Source: Elysia chlorotica (taxonomy: Eukaryota; Mollusca; Gastropoda; Plakobranchidae). Taken from it: a stretch of DNA of 64,000 nt. The notes under the pieces are model-generated. The model was not told the origin of the DNA, searched no databases, and worked only from the letters and a program-made list of their open reading frames with translations. Positions 47,819-64,000 of this stretch are shown piece by piece. The DNA lies in assembly GCA_003991915.1 (NCBI GenBank), contig RQTK01000917.1:120668-184667 (forward strand), in the 5' to 3' direction. Numbering within the stretch: position 1 is the first letter of the stretch; the number at the start of each line of letters is the position of its first letter. A program made the position numbers and the translations under genes.

Positions 47819-50064
47819 CACATATCATAAATATCATCGTGAAGCGAAAACGTGAGGCCTGCTCAGGCAGGGATGACTTCACCGTCCCCGAAAAGCAGGA
47901 GAGAGGAGCTCTGTGTGTCTGGGATGTATACTATGACAGAAAGCATACAAGTTTGCAAGTTTCAGAAAACTTCCAAAAAAAAACCAAAAAACAACTGTTT
48001 GTCATGTCAAACTCAAAGCACTGGTTGTGAACCAGACACAACAGAGATAATTATTATTTAACTTAGACATCATAGTTACGGTAATGTTTGTTTTGTAAAA
48101 CAGCCTTGCCTTATACAAAACAGCATACAGTGACTATGGTGTTTATCAAAATAGTATGGCAGAAATTATTGTGTGTGTTTGTGACTGGTAAAAGCGCACG
48201 TATGTTGGCAGACAGGATTTTGAAGTGGAAGACGATATACATGCACAGGGGGATCAGTTTGGGATAAACAACCTGGTCACATTCATGTTGTTTATTTTAA
48301 CCAAAGTTTGTATTTCATAGAGACTTAAAAAGTTCGAAAAAAGCAATTGGTGCCTTGGAAGTATTTTGTATAAAGCCTTAGTTCATCTTCAACAAGGTTT
48401 ATCTTCAGCAAATTTCAAGTGGTGACTACCAAAAAAATGTAGTTTAAGCGGTTGTTATCAAAGTTTATCCATTTCTAAATAAAGCATTTTACCAAGATCA
48501 AGATTGAATAACATACATGTACGAGTATTTCAATGATGTTTTTTTTTTTCTTACCCACATACTCTTTAACTGTGAGGTAAATTAGTATTTCTAAAGCTAT
48601 TTTTTTTCTTTTTTCAAATCAAGCTTTTTATACCTGTGATATCTCGAGAACTGCTCACAATTTTTTTTAAATCAGTACCATCACAATATCAATTACCAGA
48701 AAACCCACCAAACAAAATAACTATATAATTATGTGGTTTTGTTTTAATTTTTCAGCCATACAATTATATGGAAACATAATGGTATCTGGTACCAAGGCTT
48801 TTAACAAAAATTATTTTGTTGATGACTTTATTGATTAGAACCTTACCATAACGTTGAATCTGCCCTGCTAAAATTTTATCAGTGCAGGAAAACATTATAA
48901 CCTTGTTTGAATACAGTTTTCAAGTTGAATCTTCTTCTAAAAATAACAAAAAAATCAGCAGAAATAAAAACTCATTTGGCTCTAAAATTGGGTCATATCT
49001 ATGAATTTTTTATAGAAAAAAAAAAAGAACTTGGACAAAATTATTTTTGCGTGAAATTTTTAATTTACAGTGGAGACCTCACAAAACAAAGTCTGATAAT
49101 TAAAATTTCTCATAAACCAAACTTTGCAAGTGACTATTCGTTATTTTTTCTCTTTGGCTCCATTAAAATAAATAAAATAAAGTCATAGTTCAAAGTCGTT
49201 CTGGTTTGATTCTTTTAAGCATTACAAAAGTGCTATCTGTCAAGCAGAATTTAATGCTAATTGCTGTCCAAGACATATCTATAAAGGAAATAAGGTTGGG
49301 AGAAAGTAGGTAACGAAAGAAAACAGCTAGAAACTATCGTAAGTGCTGTTTTTCAAATAAGATAAATAACTGTCAACAAATTTAAATCTTGTGTGGTTCA
49401 GGTTTGCTCTCTTCTGTCATTCGAATCCTCTTATTTCAAAGTTTAGATCTATTCCCAAGAAATTCGAATTACAAGGTTTCTGCTGTATTTTTGGCTTTTG
49501 GCTAGACCAGGTTTAGAGGGACAAAGTGTATTAATACATGAAGTCATTTTCATGTTCTTTTTTTGTGCATGTTAAATCCTTGATTTTTTTTTCCATCATC
49601 AAAACTTACCAAGTAAATTTTGTTGTGCAGGGACCAATGTTTAATTTGTGCTGCAAAGAAATTGTCTATTTTAACTTTTAAGCTTGTGTTCATCGCAGAA
49701 AACCATGTAATCAATTTTTGTTTTATCCAGCATACGAGTTTCCGAATATCTTTAGAGAAGCAGAGGGCCCTTTGTTTTATTTGTGCAAGGATATGAACAA
49801 TAAATTAAACTATCTGGAAAAAGAAAAAAGGTTTTAAGGTATTTTGTTGTAATGCTTTTTCTAACAAGTTTCTTGAGCAGGCTCCTAGCAATTATTTTTA
49901 TGTTGGCAGACAGGCACTTAACAATGTAAGTCTTTTTTCATCCTATCTATGAAGAAATGTGATATCAAGGATTTAATGATGCAATAGTTCATCGGTTAAG
50001 TTACTATATAACCATATATCGGCTTCTGGGACATTACGATGACTTTGTATGGCGTGAGAATAAA
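47819..50064 (+). other. Probable GCLC 3' UTR
   Basis: Low-repeat AT-rich sequence with AATAAA at 48478-48483, 49799-49804 and 50059-50064; the last is followed by a T-rich stretch. Which end is used cannot be told from sequence. Confidence 0.55.
50059..50064 (+). promoter_or_regulatory. Candidate poly(A) signal AATAAA
   Basis: GAGAATAAAGTCAAC followed by ATTATTTTCATTTTCATTTT, a U-rich downstream context. Confidence 0.4.
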
Positions 50065-51359
50065 GTCAACATTATTTTCATTTTCATTTTTTATTTCGTT
50101 TATACTTCACATATCAGATTAGTATTTATACTGGCTTAGTATATTTTCTCGTTTCATAATATGTTAATTGGCTCAATTTTTTCATAGAACATGATCACAC
50201 AGGTGTGCCTAGTATTGTTTATCAGTATATATCTCCCGCCTCACTGTTTTCTTTCTCTCTCTCTCAGATTCTTTCTATTATTTCCTTCCTTTTATTATTC
50301 TCTATAGGGTTAAATTCCTTGTAGATCAGCGTTGTAGAACGTTGTTAGGGACATGTTTCCACTTGAGTCTTCTCCTTCTAGATGCGTCAGTTAATAGGCT
50401 GCTCTCTCTCTTTGTCTTCCTTTTTTCTCTCTCTCTCTCTCCCTCCCTCCCTCTCTCCCTATCTTACTCACTTACCTATCCTTATGTTTCCATGAGTGGT
50501 AAGCTCTACTTGAAGGTTAAATGAAAATTGGATACTTTTTTTTATTTATATGAAACTAAAGAGAATTAAGTGCTTGTTTGTATCTCCCGTGTAGTGGTAA
50601 ATTACTGTTGCTCAGTACAGTAGTCTCTGAGCTTCAGCTCTTTTGCCTAGAGTTGTGAAGAAAAAGGCAGCAGTTGTTTCAAGATGTGGAGGTACAGTGT
50701 ATGTTATAACTATAGTCTGTTGAAACGATCAAATGTAACCTATTCAAGTATATATTTTTAGTGCAATTTGAAGAAACCTTTCTTTCATTATTTTTTTTTC
50801 TCCTTTAATCTCAAGAAATTTGTTCCTCTGCATTCATCGTTATGAAGTAAAAGTAATAAGAATTCTCTCTTTTTATAAATACATGTATAACATTAATTTG
50901 TGTTTCTACATAGCGTTTTTACATGTTTCCAAATTAATCAGAAATATACACATATGACTTACAAGTGTGAAGATAATATGTGTATGATTTAAGATACTGC
51001 TTAAGTGATTCATTATTCCCTCAGTGGAAAATTTAGAAATCACATGCCCAATAACACAGAGCCTATGTAGAACAATTTAAATGATTTACATAAAATGCCC
51101 ACACACAAAAAGTGAGATCGATAATAGTATAAATATTTAAGAGATACATGTGAAAAATTATGTTGTCTTCGTAGAATTACAACAATGATAGATAGATAAT
51201 AAAAATGTATTTCAATATGGAATAGATACCAAAGGATGTACTAAAATGTACATAAAAAGTGTACGTTACAAGCCCGATATGTCACATGTCACAATGTAAA
51301 CAGGTCAACCCTACACCATAACACACCACCTGACCTGAGCTGTGGTCTAAGACTAAGAG

Positions 51360-51426
<67 letters not shown>

Positions 51427-52185
51427 GGCCTACTGGTAGTTGTGGAGAGTAACTTCTATGTAAAATTACTACTAGGGCAGGTATATGTTGATAAGTGCTG
51501 AATAATTACCTTAGATCCATATCTAAATTTATTTTTTAGTGCAATTTAAAGAAACATTCCTTTAATTATTTATTTTTTCTTCTTTAATCTCAAGAAATTT
51601 GTTCCTCTGCATTCATCGTTATGAAGTAAACGTAATAAGAATTCTCTCTTTTTATAAATACATGTATAACATTAATTTGTGTTTACGCAAATGTACCTTT
51701 TAATATATATAAATCGGAAGAAGAGAATAAAAGCAAATATCAGTGGAGATTGCTCAAAAATAAAAATTATTTATAATTTACACCTTTTGTTTTCTATTTT
51801 GTTTACAAACTACATGTATTCAAATGTGTAATACAACATTGCATTTTCCTGACTTTAAGAAACACATCTAACCTGTGAGTGTTCGGAGAATTTTGATACC
51901 TTATTTAATTTCACAGCAAACAACTATTTTAGTGGCTGCAAAGTAAAAGAAAAAAAAAAGGAATTGACGGCTTCGGAAACAGTCTCTTTAAATCCATGCA
52001 TGCAGTTTATCTTAAGCAAATTCCATTGTACTATTTGTAGATAAAAGTGCAATCGGCGGCGTTGTATCTATCTAGCTGTGTAAGGTATATAATCATTATC
52101 AAATTAGCCCAACCTTATACCGGCACAGGGGTGGCGCAACTCTATTCTATTTGTTCTATTCATTAGTAGCAGTAGCAGCAGTAGC

Positions 52186-52253
<68 letters not shown>

Positions 52254-52369
52254 TATCATTATTTTGTAGTCGAGTTTATGAAAAGTATTGTCTCCCCCCT
52301 TCCACACACGTACATTCAAAAAGAAATGAATAGCGCACATCCACAGAAGTAAATGTGTTTAAAATTAAA
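50065..52369. other. Intergenic, repeats only
   Basis: Contains CT-rich tracts (50245-50460), (TTA)n at 51360-51426, (ATA)n at 52186-52249, and a direct repeat of ~150 bp (50760-50920 and 51538-51690, sharing TTTGTTCCTCTGCATTCATC). No coding sequence recognised. Confidence 0.7.
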
Positions 52370-52862
52370 TTTAAAAAACACCCATTTATCAAAAATGCCT
52401 TCTAAGTGGTCAAAACCTTACAAAAAAAGTTTGCACCCTTACAAAAAAAGTAGGGATTTTCAATATCTCTGAAAAAATTTAAACATGACATACAAAAAAT
52501 ACATAGTGCAAACAAAATTAAAACAAAATGCAATGGATCTTGAATTGTATGATTCTTTTATTTGATTACATAACTGGTGAAGCCAGTCTTTTCGAGTTTT
52601 ACGAATATGATATGTACATCTTCTACATTAACACATATTACATACATGGCCATAATGTATAGATACAAAACTGTCGACTACATAAATAGCCATGATATGT
52701 ACAAAACTGTCGAGTATATTACATTGTATTATAATCAATTACAACATATTCATAAATTCACATCAGAGCTACACTAGTCTTGTCAAGTTTTTGTTGTTTT
52801 AGTGGTGGGAACTGAAGAGAGGGGAAAGGGGGGGGGGNNNNNNNNNNNNNNNNNNNNNNNNN

Positions 52863-52925
<63 letters not shown>

Positions 52926-53400
52926 GTAATAATAATAATAGTAAACATTTACCAATACTGCCTTCTAAGTGGACAAAACCTGTGAACAATATTCACTCAT
53001 AAAAAAAGTAGGGATTTTCAATATCTCTGAAAAAAAATACAAACTCAGAATATACAAATAACACTGTTACACATACTGCAAGACATGTAGAAAACAAAAT
53101 AATTTAAAAAACGCAATGGATCTTGAATTGTATGATTCTTTTATTTGATTACATAACTGGTGAAGCCAGTCTTTTCGAGTTTTACGAATATGATATGTAC
53201 ATCTTCTACATTAACACATATTACATACATGGCCACAATGTATAGATACAAAACTGTCGAGTAGGCCTACATATATAGCCATGATATATACAAAACTGTC
53301 GAGCATATTATTATAATCAATTCCAACATATTCATGTACATAGACTCACATCAGAGCTACACTAGTCTTGTCAACTTTGTGTTGTTTTAGTACTAGAGGG
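52370..53400. repeat. ~400-bp duplication flanking an assembly gap
   Basis: Segments at about 52430-52800 and 52995-53400 share AAAGTAGGGATTTTCAATAT, ATTACATAACTGGTGAAGCC and TTACATACATGGCCA. Between them are poly-G, Ns at 52838-52862 and (ATA)n. Confidence 0.88.
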
Positions 53401-54700
53401 AACTCAAGAGAGGGTTGAAATGGAGGTTGGTGGGGTAGGCTATGACGGCAAAGGGGGATGGTCACATTATAATTATAAACTGACACCACCTCAAACTTAA
53501 TCAGTATAGAAATATGCGACGGGTAGAGCGGGTCTCGGTTCCGCAACTTTCAGATTAGAAAGCGCGCGCTCTAACCTAGGACCAGCTCGCTCCTGAGTTT
53601 TATACCAAGAGAACTGTCCGCCACAGTTTTTAGGGCTTGTAGTTTACTCAGATTAGGTACTTTAGTACAAAACAAGAAAAAAAGGACAACAAAAACAACT
53701 AACGCATACTTCTACACCAATGAGAATGGGCACAACTGAAAGCCTCTGCCACCCTGATCACAAATATCTTTGAATTTTAACCATTTCTCTATAGCTTGAT
53801 TTTGAGGGCCTGTCTAGGCATTTCAAGGAAAACAACTAAGGAACTTTCTACAACATTGTTAATGATCTCAAATGAAAGCATCTGTCACACAAATAACAAA
53901 TATCTTTACATTTTAAAGATAACTTCATTAGTTGCTTAACAGATTTTTATTAAACCCTGAAAATTAGCACTAATACACTCGAATCACTTTACTTTTATTT
54001 GTTCGCCCACAGAAAAAGTATTCAACAAACGTTGGGCGATGTTGGACGACAGTCCTAGCGGTATAGAAGACGGTGGTGTTAAAGGTGTTACCCAATTAAA
54101 ACCTGAATGAAAACAATTTATGTGTTTTTTCCCCGTTTCTTTCTGAAACGCCGTTCCCCACAGTCTCTAACGCCGTAAAAAAATAAATTCGAACTATTTT
54201 TCCCCAACCGTTCCACCATGCGATCTGTCAGTGTCATCTTAAATATCGAACCAAAATGGAACTCCCAGCATTTGTATCAATAGCATTAGCAGGCATATTA
54301 TTATTAGCGATCAATGTTTCACCATCTTACATAAAGCATCATGTAAAAAAATACAAAACAAACAATAACAGATTAGTTTGTTTTTTTATAACAATTTCCA
54401 AACACCATCATCATATTCATAATCTGAACAGAACATATTCTTAATGATTATATAAATTTATAAACTGTAGTAAAAAAATGACGATACAAGGTGTAAAAAA
54501 CGAGGATTTTGTGGGTCCATTACACACATAAGACAATAAAAGAAGAAGAACAACAAGATTAACTATTTTCAATCATTCCCTGAGGGTGATCATTTTACAA
54601 CAAGCATCATCTTTATTAACACAATTTTTCTTTTGCGTCTTTTTCGTTTTCGTTTTCATATTATTATTATTATTAGTAGTAGTAGTAGTAGTAGTAGTAC

Positions 54701-54738
<38 letters not shown>

Positions 54739-55406
54739 ATAGTAGTAGCAGTTATTGTTATTTTTATTGATGTTGTAATTCTTGTTGTTGTTGTTGCTGT
54801 TGTTATTGCTGTTATTTTTGTTATTGTTGTTCTCTCTGCTGTTTTCACCTTATAATCCATAGTGGACACCTTTGTTTATTTGCACTCATCAAATTTTTTA
54901 AAAGTTACGAACTCTTCAAACTTTCCCCCATCATTTTTTACAGCCTGAGCTTGTGAACAGCAAATGGAAAATTTTTACAACCAACAATACATAGATGATC
55001 AAGTACAAAGTATCTCTTTCTTTATTTCAATCTAAAGTCTACTTGTTTACAAACAGGTTGGGGATGTGGAAAAAATGTGCGATGATGTACTGTAGGCCTA
55101 TACATTGATACCAAAATTGTCAATCACGTTAGGAAAAAGAAATGAAATTCCATTTAATTAGTGTTTGTATTATAAACAAGTACACTGTATCAGCATGGTA
55201 TAGTCAGCAATACAAGACACTGTGAATGTGATACATGTAAAAAGACAAGTGATCTACAGACAACAAAGTTGAATGTATCGATTGAGCATTTCTCAATACT
55301 ATATCAATTTAAAACAACGTCAAAGTTATACCAACTACATGTTTGTTATTTATATTAATAGCAACTTGCCAAGAAAGAATCGATTAATAACAATTAAGAT
55401 AATAAA

Positions 55407-55483
<77 letters not shown>

Positions 55484-55580
55484 TAATATCAACAACAACA
55501 ACAAAAACAACAACAGCAGCACAGCAACAACAACAATAAAAAATAATAACCCTCATAACAAAACCAACTACAAGCACAGC

Positions 55581-55633
<53 letters not shown>

Positions 55634-55665
55634 AACTAGCCTTATATATAATNANCAACAACAGC

Positions 55666-55712
<47 letters not shown>

Positions 55713-56440
55713 TAATAATAATAACAACTTGTTAAAAAATATGCACAAAAAAGGCAAGAGAATGACAAAGTTAGAGCGGCAAGATACCAGACACGTACAT
55801 GATGTTTTGTTTTTGTTTGATCCCTAACTCTCCCAATCGCACTTTCGGGTCTCAGACTTTAGAGCACCAGTGGTTTTCTCAAGCGCATCGAGAACAGAAA
55901 GAGAAAAAGTAAGTGTTGTTGCTTAGGTCCAATGTCAGCTATATATAGACTATCGTAAACGGGTCCTAAAACTAACGCCTGACAAGTTTACGTGCCGCCA
56001 CACAAAGAGAGAGTGCAGAGATACCATGACTGTCTAAGCTGGTCACATTAAACTGAGTCTGACACATACCAAATCAGTAGGGGTAGAGTCGCCAGAGCGG
56101 GGCTCGAACAACAGACCTCCTGCATCGAAAGCCGTGTTCTACGGTTCTAAAAATTCTACAAGCTTTTCAGGAAAAACCAAAACGTATACAACGACCAAAC
56201 AGATTAACGAGAGCAACCAAATTCGCAGGCAGTTTTGAAAATTTACAAACACTTATATCATAGATAATATAATACCATTTCAACTAGATCAATTGAACTT
56301 TGAGTACTTTTCGGGAAAGCCGGAAGGGTAGAGGTAATGATATACTGGCTCCCTGAGAGAATCGGAGATCATGGAAACTTTGTCCAGTCGGTCCACATCA
56401 GCTTCAATTAAGTCTAAACTTTCTGCACCACGTTTACAGA
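53401..56440. other. Intergenic, microsatellites and SINE pieces
   Basis: tRNA-like fragment on the minus strand at about 53515-53600 (GAGCTGGTCCTAGGTTAGAG). (TAG)n at 54670-54745, (AAT)n at 55403-55490, (CAA)n at 55568-55635 with ambiguous bases at 55653 and 55655, (AAT)n at 55663-55720. Minus-strand SINE at 55918-56145. No gene seen. Confidence 0.7.
55918..56145 (-). mobile_element. SINE copy
   Basis: CTGGTCACATTAAACTGAGT, GATACCATGACTG and a head with CGGGGCTCGAACAACAGACC. Confidence 0.7.
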
Positions 56441-57000
56441 AGGCTCATCCATCACCATTTATGGAGGCATCCCATAATGCTCCACGTCAATACGTTTTCA
56501 GTAAGGCTGATCCACCATACAAAGGCTTCCCATAATGCCCACGTCAACACGTTTACAGTAAGGCTGATCCATCATCTTTTACAAAGGCATCCCATAATGC
56601 TCCACGTCAACACGTTTACAGTAAGGCTGATCCATCATCCTTTACAAAGGCATCCCATAATGCTCCACGTCAACACGTTTACAGTAAGGCTGATCCACCA
56701 TAGGCATCCCATAATGCTCCACGTCAACACGTTTACAGTAAGGCTGATCCACCATCTTTTACAAAGGCCTCCCACATTATCCCACGTCATCATATTTACA
56801 GTAAGGCTGATAATGCTCCACGTCAACACCCTTAGAGTGAGGTTGGTCCACCATCTCATACAGAGGCCTCCCATAATGCTCTGAGTGTCAACATAATTAT
56901 TTACAGCGAGGCTTACACATCATTCTTTACAAAGGCCTCCCATAATGCCCCACGTCAACACGTTTACAGTAAGGCTGATCCATCATCCTTTACAAAATCC
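56440..57000. repeat. ~63-bp minisatellite, block 1
   Basis: About nine units of CCCATAATGCTCCACGTCAA plus CACGTTTACAGTAAGGCTGA and TCCATCATCCTTTACAAAGG. Open frames in it are by-products of the period. Confidence 0.92.
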
Positions 57001-58314
57001 TCCCATAATGCTCTACGACTATAGCATTACTCGATCAAAACCAATCACAATTGAACATGGCGCGATCACAATAAGCTTCTGGTTCTATCCTCACATACCA
57101 CTGAGCACGAGAGACTAACAATACAAACATGGCGTTTTTTTCATCGACAAAAATAAAATTGTAATTTGTTCAGAATGCTAGTCTGTTGGTTTCTTCATAC
57201 CTATCACCATCAACTCTGCCAAATTGCGGACGGGTCCCAAAACAAACGTCTGGCAATTTACATGCTACCTCAGAGTATTTTTGTTCAACCTACAAGCCTG
57301 ATAGACAGTGTTAAACCGTGCACGCCTAGTATTTTAATGATATAGCACAACTTTGTTCTAAATGCAATTTTGTGTTCATTACGGTGACCCTTGCCTGTTA
57401 TTTTTGGAAGCCTTGGTACTGGTGGTTTAATCAGAGCTACAAACACACACACCAAAGGGATGATGATCAATCAATCCGTGGCATTGTATGAGAAAAAATA
57501 ATCATAGAAATTACACTGTACAAACGCTGTACACGAACTTTACTTGGGTTCTCCCCGACTCGCAACCACAGTGCCTTGGATAAGGATGAGTTAATCTGTC
57601 CAGCGAATTAAGTACTTAGTACACGCAAGGCAGAGTTGTTGATGTTGAGTTGGTTTTAGGTCCAACATCAGTACTATAGGCTATATTGTGGACGGACCCA
57701 AGACTGACGTCTGACAATTTTATGTGCTGCCACACACGAAGCAAGGCGGGGATACCATGACTACTGTCTCAGCCGGTCACATTAAACTGACACCGACACA
57801 ACCAGTAGGGAGCGAAATCGCCGGGGCTTGAACCACGGACCTTTTGCGTCGGAAGCCGATATTCTACCCCAGGGCCACTGCGCCCCCCACACGCAAGGCA
57901 GAAGCTATGTCACCATTCAAAACCGTCTGGGCCGTAACATCAAGTACACCGTTGTTGTTGCTTACAACTCGCAGAAAGCCTTACAATTCGTAAGCTTACC
58001 AGAGTGTTGAACTTACAAACCCTAGTCTAAAGTTAACACAGTAAAACGCCAACAGAGGTAGCATAGAGCACCAGAGAGCTATGTCCTTTCCTCCGGAGGT
58101 TAAACACAACTGATAAATAACCAACTGCTGAACAAATTTAGCATGCTCAATTTTCCAACATTGTCTCCTCCACTCGTATATTATTGAAAATGCTGAACAA
58201 AAGCTCATTGCACTAATTTCAATAGTTTCTAAGTTGTTCAATTGTGCCCAAATCTACAGTGCCGCGGAGCAGAATCAGCAAATACAAATAGTTTCATCTG
58301 AAGTTTATGAGACT
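57001..58314. repeat. Segmental direct duplication, copy 1
   Basis: Matches 58800-59054 plus 59758-60800. Relative to copy 2 it lacks 703 bp at the point GCTACCTCAGAGTATTT (57269-57274). Contains a minus-strand SINE at 57648-57888. Short frames repeated identically in the two copies are not convincing genes. Confidence 0.92.
57648..57888 (-). mobile_element. SINE, near full length
   Basis: Tail TTGGTTTTAGGTCCAACATC, body CCGGTCACATTAAACTGACA, head GGGGCTTGAACCACGGACCT. Confidence 0.8.
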
Positions 58315-58799
58315 GACCCCACGTCAACACGTTTACAGTAAGGCTGATCCACCATAGGCATCCCATAATGCCCCACGTCAACCCGTTTACAGTAAGACTG
58401 GTCCATCATCTTTAAAATCATCCCATTATGCTCCACGTCAACACGTTTAGAATGAGGCTGATTCACCATCCTTTACAAAGGCATCCCATAATGCTTCACG
58501 ACAACACGTTTACAGTAAGGTTGCTCCATCATCCTTTAAAAGGCCTCCCATAATGCTCCACGTCATCATATTTACAGTAAGGCTGATCCATCTTTTTTTT
58601 TACACAGGTATCCCATAATGCTCCACGTCAACACCCTTAGAATGAGGTTGGTCCACCACCTCTTACAGAGGCCTCCCATAATGCTCTGAGTGTCAACATA
58701 ATTATTTACAGCGAGGCTGATCCATCATCTTTTACAAAGACTTCCCATACTGCTCCACGTCAACACCTTTAGAGTGAGGCTGATCCTCCCATAGTGCTC
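58315..58799. repeat. ~63-bp minisatellite, block 2
   Basis: Same unit as block 1, with more indels; lies between the two copies of the segmental duplication. Confidence 0.9.
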
Positions 58800-59294
58800 T
58801 ATGACTATGGCATTACTCGATCAAAACCATCAACAATTGAACATGGCGCGATCACAATAAGCTTCTATCCTCACATACCACTGAGCACGAGAGACAGACA
58901 ATGCACACATGGGTATTTTTCATCGACAAAAATAAAATTCGTAATTTGTTCACAATGCTAGTCTGTTGGTTTCTTCATACCTATCCCCATCAACTCTGCC
59001 AAATTGCGGACGGGTCCCAAAACAAACGCCTGGCAATTTACATGCTACCTCAGACACAGAGCGGAGGACACAGGGACTGGACTACTGTATCAGCTGGTCA
59101 CATTATACTGACACTATCAACCAATTAAGAAACACGGAGGCTCGGTCACCGATCAGGAATGGAACCGGGACCTCATGAACTGAAGCTGGGAGCCCTACCG
59201 CTGAGCCAACTCAAAGAAAAATATTTACATGGGTAATGTGATGTTCGTTAGCTCATGATGAACCTTTCAAACGGACAATCTGTGCCGAGGACAA

Positions 59295-59365
<71 letters not shown>

Positions 59366-60800
59366 ACAACAACAACAAAGAACACCATAGAAATACACAA
59401 CAGATTAAATCTCTGGCCCAGATAGGAGAAAAACCTCTCCAGCCCAAACACGCGTTAACTTTATACATGCACAATTAAGTCAGGTGTGGCTGGCTTGCTC
59501 AAATTAGGGCCTGTGCTCTGGACTAAGCAAACACACCCACACACAAACAAAAGTTTGATGTTACTCACAATATTTTTTCTCCAAGGCAAAATATTTCATG
59601 AGAGCATTTTGTTCTGGTCGAGGATACCCAAAATAACAAGCGAAATCACGGAATCGACTGAAGAGAACACATTTTTGCATAGCAAGGGTTATACTTATAG
59701 TGATCTATTAATTTTAAATTAGCGTCATAGTAGGACAGAAGGATACCGATACTCAGAGTATTTTTGTTCAACCTACAAGCCTGATAGACAGTGTTAAACC
59801 GTGCACGCCTAGTATTTTAATGATATAGCACAACTTTGTTCTAAATGCAATTTTGTGTTCATTACGGTGACCCTTGCCTGTTATTTTTGGAAGCCTTGGT
59901 ACTGGTGGTTTAATCAGAGCTACAAACACACACACCAAAGGGATGATGATCAATCAATCCGTGGCATTGTATGAGAAAAAATAATCATAGAAATTACACT
60001 GTACAAACGCTGTACACGAACTTTACTTGGGTTCTCCCCGACTCGCAACCACAGTGCCTTGGATAAGGATGAGTTAATCTGTCCAGCGAATTAAGTACTT
60101 AGTACACGCAAGGCAGAGTTGTTGATGTTGAGTTGGTTTTAGGTCCAACATCAGTACTATAGGCTATATTGTGGACGGACCCAAGACTGACGTCTGACAA
60201 TTTTATGTGCTGCCACACACGAAGCAAGGCGGGGATACCATGACTACTGTCTCAGCCGGTCACATTAAACTGACACCGACACAACCAGTAGGGAGCGAAA
60301 TCGCCGGGGCTTGAACCACGGACCTTTTGCGTCGGAAGCCGATATTCTACCCCAGGGCCACTGCGCCCCCCACACGCAAGGCAGAAGCTGTGGCAACAAC
60401 AAATGATCCTCTGGGGCCGTAACAGCAAGTACACCGTTGTTGTTGCTTACAACTCGCAGAAAGCCTTACAATTCGTAAGCTTACCAGAGTGTTGAACTTA
60501 CAAACCCTAGTCTAAAGTTAACACAGTAAAACGCCAACAGAGGTAGCATAGAGCACCAGAGAGCTATGTCCTTTCCTCCGGAGGTTAAACACAACTGATA
60601 AATAACCAACTGCTGAACAAATTTAGCATGCTCAATTTTCCAACATTGTCTCCTCCACTCGTATATTATTGAAAATGCTGAACAAAAGCTCATTGCACTA
60701 ATTTCAATAGTTTCTAAGTTGTTCAATTGTGCCCAAATCTACAGTGCCGCGGAGCAGAATCAGCAAATACAAATAGTTTCATCTGAAGTTTATGAGACTG
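58800..60800. repeat. Segmental direct duplication, copy 2
   Basis: Copy of 57001-58314 with an additional 703 bp (59055-59757). The extra part holds a different minus-strand tRNA-derived SINE fragment (59050-59215: GGCTCAGCGGTAGGGCTCCC) and a (CAT)n microsatellite at 59291-59364. Another SINE copy is at 60129-60369. Confidence 0.92.
60129..60369 (-). mobile_element. SINE, duplicate of the 57648-57888 copy
   Basis: Indistinguishable by eye from the copy at 57648-57888, as expected from the segmental duplication rather than a second insertion. Confidence 0.8.
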
Positions 60801-61014
60801 TTATCTATTTAGATAGAATCTTTTTTTTTTCATTGCTAAATATATCCCAAAAGGGAAACAAGTTATCCGGCCCCCCAAGTGTACGCTTTTGGTTCCTTGA
60901 CATCAATACTGTTGTCTTGCACAGCCTTTTATGTTTTTACACACTAGCTTCCCTACACAAGATCAACGGCTTACAACCCAAATGGTCAAAACAGGAAATA
61001 TAACCACAATGTTA

Positions 61015-61510
61015 AATCTCTCTAGACTTAAGCCTTGAGCATCGTCTACATTCAAATCCTCCTAGACTAGACAAGGATATTGGACATTGTCAACTTTCAG
61101 TTACATCTAGACTAAAGCCTTGAGCATTGTCAACATTCAAATACGTCTAGACTAGACCAAGATATTGGACGTTGTCAACATTCAGTTACCTATAGACTAG
61201 GGCCAGAACATTGAACATTGTCAACATTTAGTGAACTCTGAATAGACTAGACCAGAACCTACATTCAGATCCATCTAGACTCTACCAGAGCAATCCACAG
61301 TGTCAACTCTCAATTACCTCTTTATAACAGCATTGAACCATGTCTACATTCAGATCCGTCTAAAATAGAGCCTTGAACATTGTCTAGGTTCGGATCCATC
61401 TAGATTAGACCAGAGCAATAAACGGTGTCTACTTCAATAACCTCTAGATTAGAGTTTTCAATTTTGTCTACATTTAGATCCGTCTAGAATAAAGCCTTGA
61501 ACATGCAGAT
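61015..61510. repeat. ~55-bp degenerate tandem repeat
   Basis: Units of ATTGTCTACATTCAGATCCG plus TCTAGACTAGAGCCTTGAAC, about nine copies. Confidence 0.85.

Positions 61511-64000
<2,490 letters not shown>

Noticed and set aside
56477-56884. 135-codon open frame
   Set aside because: Translation of the ~63-bp minisatellite; no start context, splice sites or homology.
57285-57470. Open frame conserved exactly at 59768-59953
   Set aside because: Identity follows from the segmental duplication; no independent evidence of coding.

Overview
The window is eukaryotic nuclear DNA from a repeat-rich, intron-rich invertebrate, most likely a gastropod or other mollusc. This is inferred from AT-rich introns, dispersed tRNA-derived SINE-like repeats ending in a GGACGTTAAAC-type tail, abundant AGATCT-rich tracts and trinucleotide microsatellites, and two metazoan genes with GT-AG introns. 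Short N runs and scattered Ns mark a draft assembly.

Layout. (1) 1-12.1 kb holds a complete CCDC6 orthologue on the minus strand: eight coding exons, 448 codons plus stop, with a 3' flank that could be its 3' UTR. (2) 12.1-20.5 kb is noncoding: microsatellites, a ~0.95 kb tandem duplication astride an N gap, SINE pieces and one orphan 21-codon exon candidate. (3) 20.5-23.7 kb is a P-element/THAP-type DNA transposon bounded by 60-bp terminal inverted repeats, with a broken and truncated transposase. Nested in it is a tandem array of four ~190-bp units, each carrying a complete type I hammerhead ribozyme on the minus strand. This is a retrozyme-like element and the most notable object in the window. 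(4) 24.1-47.8 kb holds the plus-strand gene for the glutamate-cysteine ligase catalytic subunit (GCLC). Exons matching human residues ~150 to the C-terminus are present, but exons for residues 1-149 were not found, and the segment with the human Cys248/Cys249 loop is missing. Several introns are filled with tandem arrays grown from exon/intron junctions. One exon is duplicated with only synonymous differences, and another runs directly into a SINE that replaces its splice donor. (5) 47.8-50.1 kb is the probable GCLC 3' UTR. (6) 50-64 kb is non-genic as far as can be read: microsatellites, minisatellites, SINEs and a >1 kb direct segmental duplication.

Function. CCDC6 is a coiled-coil scaffold/phosphoprotein. 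GCLC catalyses the first, rate-limiting step of glutathione synthesis (gamma-glutamylcysteine formation). They are not functionally linked here. The strongest novelty is in the repeats: the ribozyme array, and the recurrent amplification of splice junctions in both host genes.
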